A stretch of DNA of 19,403 nt from Spirochaetales bacterium (GTDB lineage Bacteria > Spirochaetota > Spirochaetia > DTKZ01), in NCBI GenBank assembly GCA_031280945.1, contig JAITGB010000050.1:1-19403 (forward strand), given 5' to 3'. Of the stretch, positions 1 to 6,686 are shown one piece after another. Every line of letters begins with the position of its first letter. Position 1 is the stretch's first letter. The translations under genes and the position numbers were made by a program. A model generated the notes under the pieces. That model searched no databases. It was given only the letters and a program-made list of their open reading frames with translations, and was not told the DNA's origin.

Positions 1-647
1 GCAAAACGGAGGTCTGTTACGAAGCTGCGGCTGGTCCGCGCGAGGGCGGAGAAAACCAGGACGTCTTCGGAGCCTGCTATGGGATTGGAGCCTATTCTGC
101 GGAAGTATTGGACGTTCCAGTTTTCCAGGGGGATGCGTATGCGCGTGAGGACTTCGCCCGCGCCCATGAGGAGTTTGCCGTCTGCCCGCGCGTGGGTTAC
201 GGGCACCCACCGCCCGCCGCCGCTTTTGCGGAATTCGAGTTTCGCGTCAAGTATGTGCAGGGTGGGATGGGCGGACATGGAGCGGCCCTGGACGCAGATG
301 TTTCCGCCGAGGGTGGCTATGCTGCGGATTCCGGGGGTGCCTATGGATTCGAGGGTTTCAAGGAGGAGCTGGGGCAGGACGTTTCGTCCTACGCAGAGGA
401 TTCTTGCTATGGTGGCGGCGCTTCCTATGTCGATGCGGCTTTCGTTTCTTCCTATGCGGGTGAGTTCCTCCACGGTGCGCAGCGAGATAACAGCGGGGGG
501 GAGTTTCAGAAAGCGGGAGCTTTGGTTGTGCAAAATCCATGTGCCGCCGGATACGGGAACGGCGTCGGCCCTTTGTTTACGCAGGGCGAGGAGGTCGTTC
601 AGCGTGGGGGGAAAAAAGACCTGGGTTTCGCTACCTGTATTTACCAT
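1..647 (-). CDS. FAD-binding subunit of a molybdenum hydroxylase (xanthine dehydrogenase/CO dehydrogenase medium-subunit family), 3' end outside window
   Basis: This subunit normally binds FAD and passes electrons from the iron-sulfur subunit to NAD or another acceptor. About 215 codons are visible, read from an ATG at 647, and the frame stays open to the window edge. The translation has the N-terminal molybdopterin-dehydrogenase FAD fold: a glycine motif SGGTW at residues 33-37 (the family has GGT here) and the hallmark ATLGGN at residues 111-116, both contacting FAD in known members. The start overlaps the end of the [2Fe-2S] gene by 17 bp, and an AGGAG lies 10 bases upstream of the ATG, inside that gene. 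Position and overlap make it the third subunit of the complex encoded just upstream. The C-terminal part of the protein is not in the window. Family assignment is firm; the substrate of the complex is unknown. Confidence 0.88.
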   Translation of the reverse strand, partial: MVNTGSETQVFFPPTLNDLLALRKQRADAVPVSGGTWILHNQSSRFLKLPPAVISLRTVEELTRIGRNESRIDIGSAATIARILCVGRNVLPQLLLETLESIGTPGIRSIATLGGNICVQGRSMSAHPTLHILDAKLEFRKSGGGRWVPVTHARADGKLLMGAGEVLTRIRIPLENWNVQYFRRIGSNPIAGSEDVLVFSALARTSRSFVTDLRF

Positions 648-1116
648 GGCTCCGTACTCTCCTGTTCGCGGCTGCGGCTTTTACTCCTTCGACGAGGGCG
701 CTGTAGGAGGTGCATCTGCACACTATGCCTGCCATTGCTTTGCGGATAACCGCTTCGGTGGGATTGGGGTTTTTCTCCAGGAGTTTGTGCGCCGTGAGAA
801 TTTTCGCGGAGGCGCAGTAGCCGCAGGGGTCTACTCCGGCCTGGATAAAGCCTTTTTCTATGTCGGTAAAATCCGGGGTTTCCCGAAAGCCTTCTATGGT
901 TGTTACGCTTCCCCGGAAAACGGAAAATACCGGCAGCATACAGGCGGGTACGAGTTCTCCGTTCAAGAGGGCGCAGCAGTACCCGCAGTGCCCTTGCAGG
1001 CATCCTTCTTTTGCGCCCAAAAGGCCGAATTTTTCGCGCAGAATGTGTATGAGGCGCGCGTCAGGGGAGCTTTCTACGGATACGTCCTTACTGTTCAGGG
1101 TGAAGGTAATTTTCAC
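631..1116 (-). CDS. [2Fe-2S] iron-sulfur subunit of a molybdenum hydroxylase
   Basis: A 161-residue electron-transfer subunit that should carry two [2Fe-2S] clusters between the Mo subunit and the FAD subunit. All eight cluster cysteines are visible: the plant-ferredoxin-type set C39, C44, C47, C59, and the C-terminal helical-domain set C98, C101, C133, C135 (motifs CGYC and CRC). Length is usual for the family (about 150-170). The start is a GTG at 1116 that overlaps the TGA of the Mo-subunit gene (GTGA), with AGAGGTG upstream as a plausible ribosome binding site, so translational coupling is likely. The last 17 bp overlap the FAD-subunit start. The middle of the second motif reads CGYCASAK where many relatives have CGFCTPG, a mild divergence. 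The ligand set is complete, so the subunit looks functional. Confidence 0.93.
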   Translation of the reverse strand: MKITFTLNSKDVSVESSPDARLIHILREKFGLLGAKEGCLQGHCGYCCALLNGELVPACMLPVFSVFRGSVTTIEGFRETPDFTDIEKGFIQAGVDPCGYCASAKILTAHKLLEKNPNPTEAVIRKAMAGIVCRCTSYSALVEGVKAAAANRRVRSHGKYR

Positions 1117-3236
1117 AGGGGCACCTCTTTGCTGAACTGTCTGTCCAGAAGCGATACGGGTATGCGGGAGAAGGGCATACTTAGGGCCTGGGTCATGGCG
1201 GCGGCGTAGGCTGCGGGGATGGAGGTGTGCGCCAAATCGCTTATTCCCCTGGAGGGGCGTTTTCCTTCCGCGTCAAAGAATTCTATTGCGGGGGTGGGAA
1301 TGTCGCAGGGCAGGGGAATTCTGTAGGCGGCAAATTGTCCGGGGGGTATGATTCCGTCCTTGTACTGGACCTGTTCAAAGATGCTCCAGCCTATGGCGTA
1401 GTTAATGGCGCTTTCCAGGCTTTTGCGCGCGGCTTCTTCTTTGAGTATTTTGCCTCCGTCCACGGCCATCCAGATTCCGTCTATTTCGGGTATAAAGGTA
1501 AGGGGGTCTATGCGAAGCTCTACAACGGAGACGGCCCAGGACATGTCGATAAAGGGCTGGCCGGTAAAGGCTGCATCGTCCCAGGGGTACTGGGGGGAGG
1601 GCGCAAAGGTTTTCGATACGCTTAAAGGCAGGGGGTTTCTGAACCGTTTTTTCTTGAGGAGGTCGCAGCACTCTTCGACCAGCCGCGTGATAATGCTCAT
1701 GCCCCGCGAGAAGGTCGCGGGGCCCGCGTCACGGCAGCTTTCGGCAAAAATCGGGGCTATGGAAATTTCCGTTTTCTTTGCCCCCAGAGATTCGGCGGCC
1801 ACGGTGCGCCACAGTTCGTTCAGGCGGAAGCTCCCGGGAATCGCGGACTGAAAGATTCTCACCTTGCCTTCGGTGTCCATGTCCATTTTGAGCGAGGGGG
1901 CGATGGCTTCTTCGGCGCTTCCGAAAAATCCGCAGACCTGGCCTCCCAGGGCTATGCCTATGCCCCGGAAATAATCGGGCAGGCGGTTTGATGCGGACCT
2001 TCTCTTGCGCGCAAGCTCAAAGGCTGAATGTTTGCGCGTAAAGTCGGATATGCGGGCGGCGAGGTCAAAAAGCGCGGGGTCGGGCAGCGCGGCCTTTGGC
2101 ATGGGGCCTGTGAGTGAGTCCCTGTTTTTGTTTATGAGCTGGGCTTTTTTCCATACGAGGGGGTCGGCGTCCAGTTTACATCTGATTTTTTCGGCGAGGC
2201 CCTCCATGGCGAAAAAGCTGGGGGCGCAGCCCATTCCGGTAAAAGGCCCCAGGGGGGGGAGGTTCGTTTTTGCCGCGCACACGGTAACTTCCACGTCCTT
2301 GCAGTGGTAGCCTCCCAGCGCGGAGAAGGCTGCCCTGTCCGATATTTCTTTCGCAAAAACGGACGCGCAGCCCATGTTGATACAAATAGCGATTTTCAGG
2401 GCAAGGAGGTTTCCCTCCGCGTCAAGGGCTGCCGTGTAGCGCAGGAGGGAGGGGGAGCTTTTGGGCGTATAGAGAAAATCTTCCTCCCTGCCGAAGTACG
2501 CTTTGACGTTTTTCTTGGTAAGCCAGGCGGCAAGGGCTGCGTACGCGGCCACAAGCGAGGGGTACCAGATTTTGCCGCCCAATGATTTGTCGGAAAATTC
2601 GGACGCGCTGACGGAAACAAGGGCTGTGGGCAGGGCGAGAACCTGGCACAGGCTCGAATGGACATGAAAGGGCCAGCGGCTGGAACTCAAGACGCTTAAG
2701 GTTGAACTCTCGGTGTTCCAGCGCACGTAGGAGCCGTGGGGTTCGCTGTAGTAGTGTTCCTGCATTCCCGTGGAGAAATCTTCGCTCAAGGTTTCATTTG
2801 CCTGCGCAAATTTCTTGTCCGGCTCTCCCCGCGTGAGCTTTCGGGTGTAGAAGATGTTTTCGGGGGCGGGCTCCGCGAAGGAAAACTCCGGCGCCTGGGT
2901 TTCGTAATCGATGACGATTTGTTCGAGAAGCTCTTCAAGCACTCTCTCGTCCGGCCCCGCGAGGAGGAGAACGGGTTCGCCTTTGTAGCTGACTGTCCCG
3001 GCGCTCAAAACGGGAACCTCCGCGCCGAAAACGGACAGGCTGTTTCTGCCGGGAATATCCCTGGCGCGTATGATGCGCACGTTTTCGGGCATTTCGGGAA
3101 AAATCATTCCCCGGATTCTGCCGCGCGCCACGGTGGAGCGTTTAATTTTGATGAAAAGGGCTTCCGCGTCCTGTATATCCGCGACATACACGCTGCGGCC
3201 TTCGAGAATTTTCTGCATGGTGAGTCTTTCGTTCAT
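1113..3236 (-). CDS. Molybdenum-binding large subunit, xanthine dehydrogenase/aldehyde oxidase family, with divergent active-site motifs
   Basis: A 707-residue protein with the two expected parts: an aldehyde oxidase a/b-hammerhead domain (about residues 12-115) and the long molybdopterin-binding region (about 150-680). The family hydroxylates purines, aldehydes or N-heterocycles at a Mo-pterin centre. Landmarks align but several are altered. The usual GGGFGGK loop reads DKSLGGK (216-222). The AFRGFG motif, whose arginine contacts substrate in xanthine oxidase, reads PFTGMG (331-336). The C-terminal GVGE motif with the catalytic glutamate reads GISD (664-667). It is also slightly shorter than typical XdhA. 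The reading frame is intact and tightly coupled: its ATG overlaps the aminotransferase stop (ATGA), and its stop overlaps the next GTG. It could be a repurposed or unusual-substrate hydroxylase rather than a true xanthine dehydrogenase. Confidence 0.85.
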   Translation of the reverse strand: MNERLTMQKILEGRSVYVADIQDAEALFIKIKRSTVARGRIRGMIFPEMPENVRIIRARDIPGRNSLSVFGAEVPVLSAGTVSYKGEPVLLLAGPDERVLEELLEQIVIDYETQAPEFSFAEPAPENIFYTRKLTRGEPDKKFAQANETLSEDFSTGMQEHYYSEPHGSYVRWNTESSTLSVLSSSRWPFHVHSSLCQVLALPTALVSVSASEFSDKSLGGKIWYPSLVAAYAALAAWLTKKNVKAYFGREEDFLYTPKSSPSLLRYTAALDAEGNLLALKIAICINMGCASVFAKEISDRAAFSALGGYHCKDVEVTVCAAKTNLPPLGPFTGMGCAPSFFAMEGLAEKIRCKLDADPLVWKKAQLINKNRDSLTGPMPKAALPDPALFDLAARISDFTRKHSAFELARKRRSASNRLPDYFRGIGIALGGQVCGFFGSAEEAIAPSLKMDMDTEGKVRIFQSAIPGSFRLNELWRTVAAESLGAKKTEISIAPIFAESCRDAGPATFSRGMSIITRLVEECCDLLKKKRFRNPLPLSVSKTFAPSPQYPWDDAAFTGQPFIDMSWAVSVVELRIDPLTFIPEIDGIWMAVDGGKILKEEAARKSLESAINYAIGWSIFEQVQYKDGIIPPGQFAAYRIPLPCDIPTPAIEFFDAEGKRPSRGISDLAHTSIPAAYAAAMTQALSMPFSRIPVSLLDRQFSKEVPL

Positions 3237-4456
3237 GGGCCTGTGTACCCCGCCTCTGCCGCCGCGATGACGGCCTCGATAACTCTCTGGGTCTCCTCTT
3301 CCGTCATCGCGGGGTAAATGGGCAGGCTGATTGCCCGCCTGTATGCGTCAAGGGCGTGAGGAAAATCTTCCGGCTTATAGCCCCCGCGTTTTTGCCAGTA
3401 GGGGTGAATGTGGAGGGGGATAAAGTGTACGGAGGTTCCCACCCCCTTTTCCGCGAGCCTATCGATAAACTCGTCCCGGCCCAGGGTGAGGCGGCTTTCC
3501 ACAAGCCTGATGATAAAAAGGTGCAAGGCGTGGCCTTCGCCGTCAGGGGGAAGCTCTATGTAATCCTTGTCCGCGAAGGCGGCCCTGTACTTCGCGGCTA
3601 TGGCCTGTCTTTTTGCGAGGAATTCTCCGGCGCGGCGGAGCTGTACCCTGCCTATGGCCGCGGCGAGGTCGGTCATATTGTACTTAAAGCCCGCCTCCAC
3701 AACAGCGTATTTCCACGAGGCGCCCCGCTCTGTGTAGCGGTTCCAGATTTCCCTGTCTATCCCGTGCAGGCGCATCAGGCTGATTCTCTTCGCAGCCGCC
3801 TCATTGTTTGTTACCACCATGCCGCCTTCGCCCGTTGTAATCGTTTTTGTCGCGTAAAAGGAATACACGCCCATGTCCCCCAAAGTCCCGGCAAAGCCGG
3901 AGGCGGTGCGGGAGGGAAAGGAGTGCGCCGCGTCTTCCACAACCGGAATCCCCCACCGGCGGGCTATGGCCGTGAGGCTCTCCATGCGGCAGACCTGCCC
4001 CGCGATGTGGACGGGCACAAGGGCCCCCACCCTGCCCTCCGCGCAGCCCCGCGTCCCGCAGGCTTTGAGGGCCTTTTCCACGCCGGAGGGGTCAATGTGG
4101 AAAGTTCCCGGTTCCACGTCAACAAAAAGGGGTTCGGCTCCGAGGTAGCGGACAACCTCCGCGGTTGCCGCAAAAGTGTAGGGGCTCGTTATAACCCGCC
4201 CGCCGCTTTCCACCCCCGCTGCCTCCAGCGCGAGGTGCAGGCCCGCTGTCGCGGAATTGACCGCGAGAGCGTGGGATGCGCCCACATAGCGGGCGAACTC
4301 CTCCTCAAAAGCCTTTGCCTCCGCCCCTGTTGTGAGCCAGCCCGAACGCAGAACCCTCAGGGCCGCCTCTTCCTCCTCTTTACCTATGTCGGGCCGCGCA
4401 AAGGGAATAAACCCGCCCGAAAAGCCGGACGAAAGGTTTTTAGTATTCAGGTTCAT
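3233..4456 (-). CDS. DegT/DnrJ/EryC1/StrS-family PLP-dependent sugar aminotransferase
   Basis: A 407-residue enzyme expected to transfer an amino group from glutamate to C4 (less often C3) of a keto-deoxy sugar nucleotide. The fold markers are in order: the N-terminal FARPDIGKEEE segment typical of PglE/PseC relatives, SGWLTTG near 38-44, VHIAGQ at 149-154, the PLP-contacting VVEDAAHS at 172-179, and the Schiff-base lysine K204 in FYATKTITTGEGG. The ATG at 4456 is chosen because the protein then begins like other family members and overlaps the upstream dehydratase by 17 bp. A longer in-frame start at 4657 would overlap by more than 200 bp and adds no family-like sequence. It should act on the 4-keto-6-deoxy product of the neighbouring dehydratase. 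Its stop codon overlaps the start of the Mo hydroxylase gene. Confidence 0.93.
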   Translation of the reverse strand: MNLNTKNLSSGFSGGFIPFARPDIGKEEEEAALRVLRSGWLTTGAEAKAFEEEFARYVGASHALAVNSATAGLHLALEAAGVESGGRVITSPYTFAATAEVVRYLGAEPLFVDVEPGTFHIDPSGVEKALKACGTRGCAEGRVGALVPVHIAGQVCRMESLTAIARRWGIPVVEDAAHSFPSRTASGFAGTLGDMGVYSFYATKTITTGEGGMVVTNNEAAAKRISLMRLHGIDREIWNRYTERGASWKYAVVEAGFKYNMTDLAAAIGRVQLRRAGEFLAKRQAIAAKYRAAFADKDYIELPPDGEGHALHLFIIRLVESRLTLGRDEFIDRLAEKGVGTSVHFIPLHIHPYWQKRGGYKPEDFPHALDAYRRAISLPIYPAMTEEETQRVIEAVIAAAEAGYTGP

Positions 4457-5921
4457 GGGCGGGTAATTCCAGATTGGGGATAGCCGAGGAAAGAATTTCC
4501 CGGAGTATTCTGCGGTTCCTGTACTGCTCCTGCCGGGAAGGGTCAAAAAAACACACGGGTTTGAGCTTTTCCAGAAGGTCCTCCGTGTCCGGGGGCGGGG
4601 AATCCTGAATAATGCGGTTGATTTTTCTGTACTTCGTGGTCTCCATTTTTTCCGCACAGTCCCAGAGGTTCTCCGTCAGCTTCTCCCCCGGGCGCAGGCC
4701 GATGGAAACAATGGGAATATCCTTCTCCGGCTCAAAACCGTAAAAACGAATCATCTGCTCCGCAAGCTCCTTGATGTTGAGGGGCTCCCCCATATCAAGC
4801 ACGTAGAGATTCCCCCCCGCGCCCACGCCCCCCGCCTGCAAAACAAGCGAAGCCGCCTCCGGTATAGTCATAAAAAAGCGGGAAGCCTCAGGATGAGTTA
4901 CCGTAACAGGCCCCCCTTTCAAAATCTGCTTCTGGAAAAGAGGAACAATGCTCCCCCGCGAGCCCAGCACATTGCCGAAGCGCACAACCATAAAATCCGC
5001 GCTCCCTTTTTTGCTCGCCGCAAGAACAATCTCCTCCGCGATACGCTTGCTCGCCCCGTATACGCAGCCCGGGTCAACAGCCTTGTCCGTTGAAATAAAC
5101 ACGAACCGCCCCGTCCCCGCCCCCAGGGCCGCCTCCACAAGATTGCGCGTCCCGAAAACATTGTTGCGTATGGCCTCAACAGGATTCGCCTCCGAAAGAG
5201 GAACGTGCTTGTAGGCCGCGCAGTGGAAAATCACATCAGCCTTGAGCCGGCGCAGAATAAAGCGCGTAAAATCCTCGTCCTTCAAATCTCCAATCACGGG
5301 AACAATCGTAGCCTTCTCGCCAACCCCCTCCTCCTGCAGCATACGAAGCTCGCGGTCTATCTCGTAGATGCTGTTCTCCCCATGCCCGAAAAGGTAGAGC
5401 CGCAGGGCCCCCCCCGACAGAAGCTGCCGCGAAAGCTCGCTCCCAATGCTCCCCCCCGCGCCGGTAATGAGAACCCGCCGGCCCCGGAGGTACGACAAAC
5501 TGCGGCTCAAATTGATGGTAACAGGGCTCCGCGTTAAAAGGTCCTGGGGGTCAATCTCCCGCGCGAGAATGAGGTGCGCCGCGCCCTCCACAATCTGCGA
5601 AATCCCCGGCAAAATCCGAATTTTGGAAAAATCAGCCCTCTTCAAAATCTGGTACAGGTCTTTTAGTTTCTCCCGCGAAGCCGAAGGAAGCGCAATCAGG
5701 GCCTCGTCCGCCGGAGTTTTTCGCAGGAGCAGGACAACATCCCCAATCGGCCCCAAAACCGGAATCCCCCCGATGCGGCTCCCGATTTTGGCAGGGTCGT
5801 CGTCCAGAAAAGCCACCACCTCCCCGAAAATCCCCTTCGCGCGGATTTCCGCCGCGATGGCCGTTCCCGCGAAACCCGCCCCGATGATGTAAATCCGGCT
5901 CCCCGCCGCGCGCTCAGCCAT
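4440..5921 (-). CDS. NDP-sugar 4,6-dehydratase/epimerase, CapD/PglF/WbpM type, lacking the membrane domain
   Basis: A 493-residue, NAD(P)-dependent short-chain-dehydrogenase-type enzyme, probably a UDP-N-acetylglucosamine-type 4,6-dehydratase at the start of a bacillosamine-like or related amino-sugar pathway. Two Rossmann domains are visible: an N-terminal one with GAGFAG at 14-19 (the CoA-binding-like domain of WbpM/PglF), and the catalytic one with GAGGSIGS at 154-161, HCAAYKHVPL at 233-242, STDKAV near 277-282 and YGASK with Y288 and K292. WbpM and PglF themselves usually have Met at the Tyr position; here the ordinary Tyr is present, as in PseB/FlaA1. Membrane-bound relatives carry four N-terminal transmembrane helices (about 600 residues in total). 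None is present here, so this enzyme should be cytosolic. It overlaps the NusG paralog by 8 bp and the aminotransferase by 17 bp. Confidence 0.9.
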   Translation of the reverse strand: MAERAAGSRIYIIGAGFAGTAIAAEIRAKGIFGEVVAFLDDDPAKIGSRIGGIPVLGPIGDVVLLLRKTPADEALIALPSASREKLKDLYQILKRADFSKIRILPGISQIVEGAAHLILAREIDPQDLLTRSPVTINLSRSLSYLRGRRVLITGAGGSIGSELSRQLLSGGALRLYLFGHGENSIYEIDRELRMLQEEGVGEKATIVPVIGDLKDEDFTRFILRRLKADVIFHCAAYKHVPLSEANPVEAIRNNVFGTRNLVEAALGAGTGRFVFISTDKAVDPGCVYGASKRIAEEIVLAASKKGSADFMVVRFGNVLGSRGSIVPLFQKQILKGGPVTVTHPEASRFFMTIPEAASLVLQAGGVGAGGNLYVLDMGEPLNIKELAEQMIRFYGFEPEKDIPIVSIGLRPGEKLTENLWDCAEKMETTKYRKINRIIQDSPPPDTEDLLEKLKPVCFFDPSRQEQYRNRRILREILSSAIPNLELPAHEPEY

Positions 5922-6444
5922 TCGCCGCCCCTTGAGCCTTCTGCAAAACCTCTATCCCCAGGTCAACGAGAAAAACGTCCGTATACATATCCAGCCTTAT
6001 TTTAGCCCGCCCCTTGCGCTTGTCAACCTTTACGATGCGGCCCTCAAGCCCCTTGAGCGGCCCGTCCAGCACCTCAATCCTGTCGTTCTCGCCCAGAACA
6101 ACCGTAGACTTCTTTACCACCTCTCCGTGCGCCAGAAAATGCACCAAAAGTTCCCTGCTCACCCCCGCAAGAGGCTGAATATCGTGATTATTTTTGAGAA
6201 AACGGAAAAACCCCGGAACGCGCCGGAGGCTCCAGTACACCTCCGGCCCAATCTCCGTGCCGAGCAAAAAAACGTAGCCCGGAAAAAGCGGCGCGAGAAC
6301 AGCGCGGTTTTTGCCCTGCCTCCTGACGTGCAGCCTCCTCCGGGGCAAAACGAGCCGCAGCGGCCCCGCCGCCCCCACATTCTGTGCAAGGGCGACAAAT
6401 TTGGCCTCATCCCGCGTTTTTACCTGAACAGCAAAATAATTCAT
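5914..6444 (-). CDS. NusG-family specialised transcription antiterminator (LoaP/RfaH/UpxY-like paralog)
   Basis: A 176-residue NusG paralog. The N-terminal NGN domain is recognisable from the opening MNYFAVQVKT, the FPGYVFL segment that contacts RNA polymerase in the family, and the RRVPGFFRFL stretch. A C-terminal KOW domain follows from about residue 110 (NDRIEVLDGPLKGLEGRIVK). Housekeeping nusG normally sits beside secE and ribosomal protein genes. This copy instead leads a sugar-nucleotide operon and overlaps its first gene by 8 bp, the usual place for operon-specific antiterminators. I chose the ATG at 6444 because it gives the standard NusG N-terminus, but no good ribosome binding site precedes it. 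A TTG at 6483 would add 13 residues read from one end of the inverted repeat around the upstream repeat copy. It probably allows RNA polymerase to read through the long overlapping operon downstream. Confidence 0.88.
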   Translation of the reverse strand: MNYFAVQVKTRDEAKFVALAQNVGAAGPLRLVLPRRRLHVRRQGKNRAVLAPLFPGYVFLLGTEIGPEVYWSLRRVPGFFRFLKNNHDIQPLAGVSRELLVHFLAHGEVVKKSTVVLGENDRIEVLDGPLKGLEGRIVKVDKRKGRAKIRLDMYTDVFLVDLGIEVLQKAQGAANG

Positions 6445-6475
6445 CGGCAGGAAAAAAATACCACACAGAAAGCCC

Positions 6476-6611
6476 CCGCGCAAGGGATTGGAGGGGCCGC
6501 AGGGTCAGGGCCAGCGCATATAACTTTTTGGGGCGCATTTTTTGCCCGTTGGGCAAAAAACCGGGCTATCCGCTCCAATCCGTTGGATTTCCGCTTCTAT
6601 CCCTTGCGCGG
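6476..6611. repeat. 13-bp perfect inverted repeat bounding repeat copy 1
   Basis: CCGCGCAAGGGAT at 6476-6488 is the exact reverse complement of ATCCCTTGCGCGG at 6599-6611. The right arm is the constant 3' end of the dispersed repeat; the left arm is a second, inverted copy of that end, 42 bp before the repeat's 5' end. The resulting 136-bp unit looks like a small non-autonomous element with terminal inverted repeats, but the other three repeat copies lack the left arm. Confidence 0.7.
6531..6611 (+). repeat. Dispersed hairpin repeat, copy 1 (short form)
   Basis: The constant frame of the family is seen: GGGCGCA followed by T6, hairpin cassette 1, A6 followed by CCGGGCTATCCGCTCC, AATCC, cassette 2, GGATT, then TCCGCTTCTATCCCTTGCG. 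Here cassette 1 has stem GCCC/GGGC with loop GTT (6538-6560 including the T6/A6 arms). Cassette 2 is reduced to AATCC-GTT-GGATT (6577-6589). A third hairpin, CGGGGGC/GCCCCCG with loop TCC, follows at 6613-6629. No TAA, TAG or TGA occurs in any forward frame of the core. Confidence 0.85.
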
Positions 6612-6673
6612 ACGGGGGCTCCGCCCCCGAACCCCTGCCTGAAAAAAAAGCTGTACTATCCGGGAAAGCCGTG

Positions 6674-6679
6674 TATAAT
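6674..6679 (+). promoter_or_regulatory. Candidate -10 box (TATAAT) immediately before the acyl-CoA synthetase ATG
   Basis: A consensus TATAAT ends 7 bases before the ATG at 6687, so transcription from it would begin at or within a base or so of the start codon, giving a leaderless mRNA. No good -35 hexamer lies 16-18 bp upstream, and no Shine-Dalgarno precedes the ATG, which fits a leaderless message but leaves the promoter itself unproven. Confidence 0.4.
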
Positions 6680-6686
6680 TTTCCGT

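Larger units (their letters stand above)
6445..6686. other. Divergent intergenic region between the sugar operon and the acyl-CoA synthetase gene
   Basis: This 242-bp gap must hold the control regions of two divergent transcription units. It is mostly occupied by repeat copy 1 (6531-6611), its outer inverted repeat (6476-6488 with 6599-6611) and a GC hairpin (6613-6629). On the plus side a TATAAT lies just before the synthetase ATG. On the minus side I see only a weak AT-rich candidate (TTATAT, 6518-6523 read in reverse) with no matching -35. A leader RNA hairpin recognised by the antiterminator could lie here; the hairpins of the repeat are the only strong structures visible. Confidence 0.6.

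Noticed and set aside
79..1209. A 376-codon plus-strand open frame
   Set aside because: It is antisense to the FAD, [2Fe-2S] and part of the Mo subunit genes, which carry diagnostic cofactor motifs.
3356..4483. A 375-codon plus-strand open frame
   Set aside because: It lies wholly antisense to the sugar aminotransferase, whose motifs and overlaps are convincing. Its translation has no recognisable domain and is a by-product of GC-rich codon use.
4457..4657. N-terminal extension of the aminotransferase to 4657
   Set aside because: It would overlap the dehydratase by more than 200 bp and its residues do not resemble the family; the ATG at 4456 gives a standard N-terminus.
6384..6686. N-terminal extension of the acyl-CoA synthetase through repeat copy 1
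   Set aside because: The frame is open only because the repeat is stop-free; no start signal is seen there and the synthetase family begins at the ATG at 6687.
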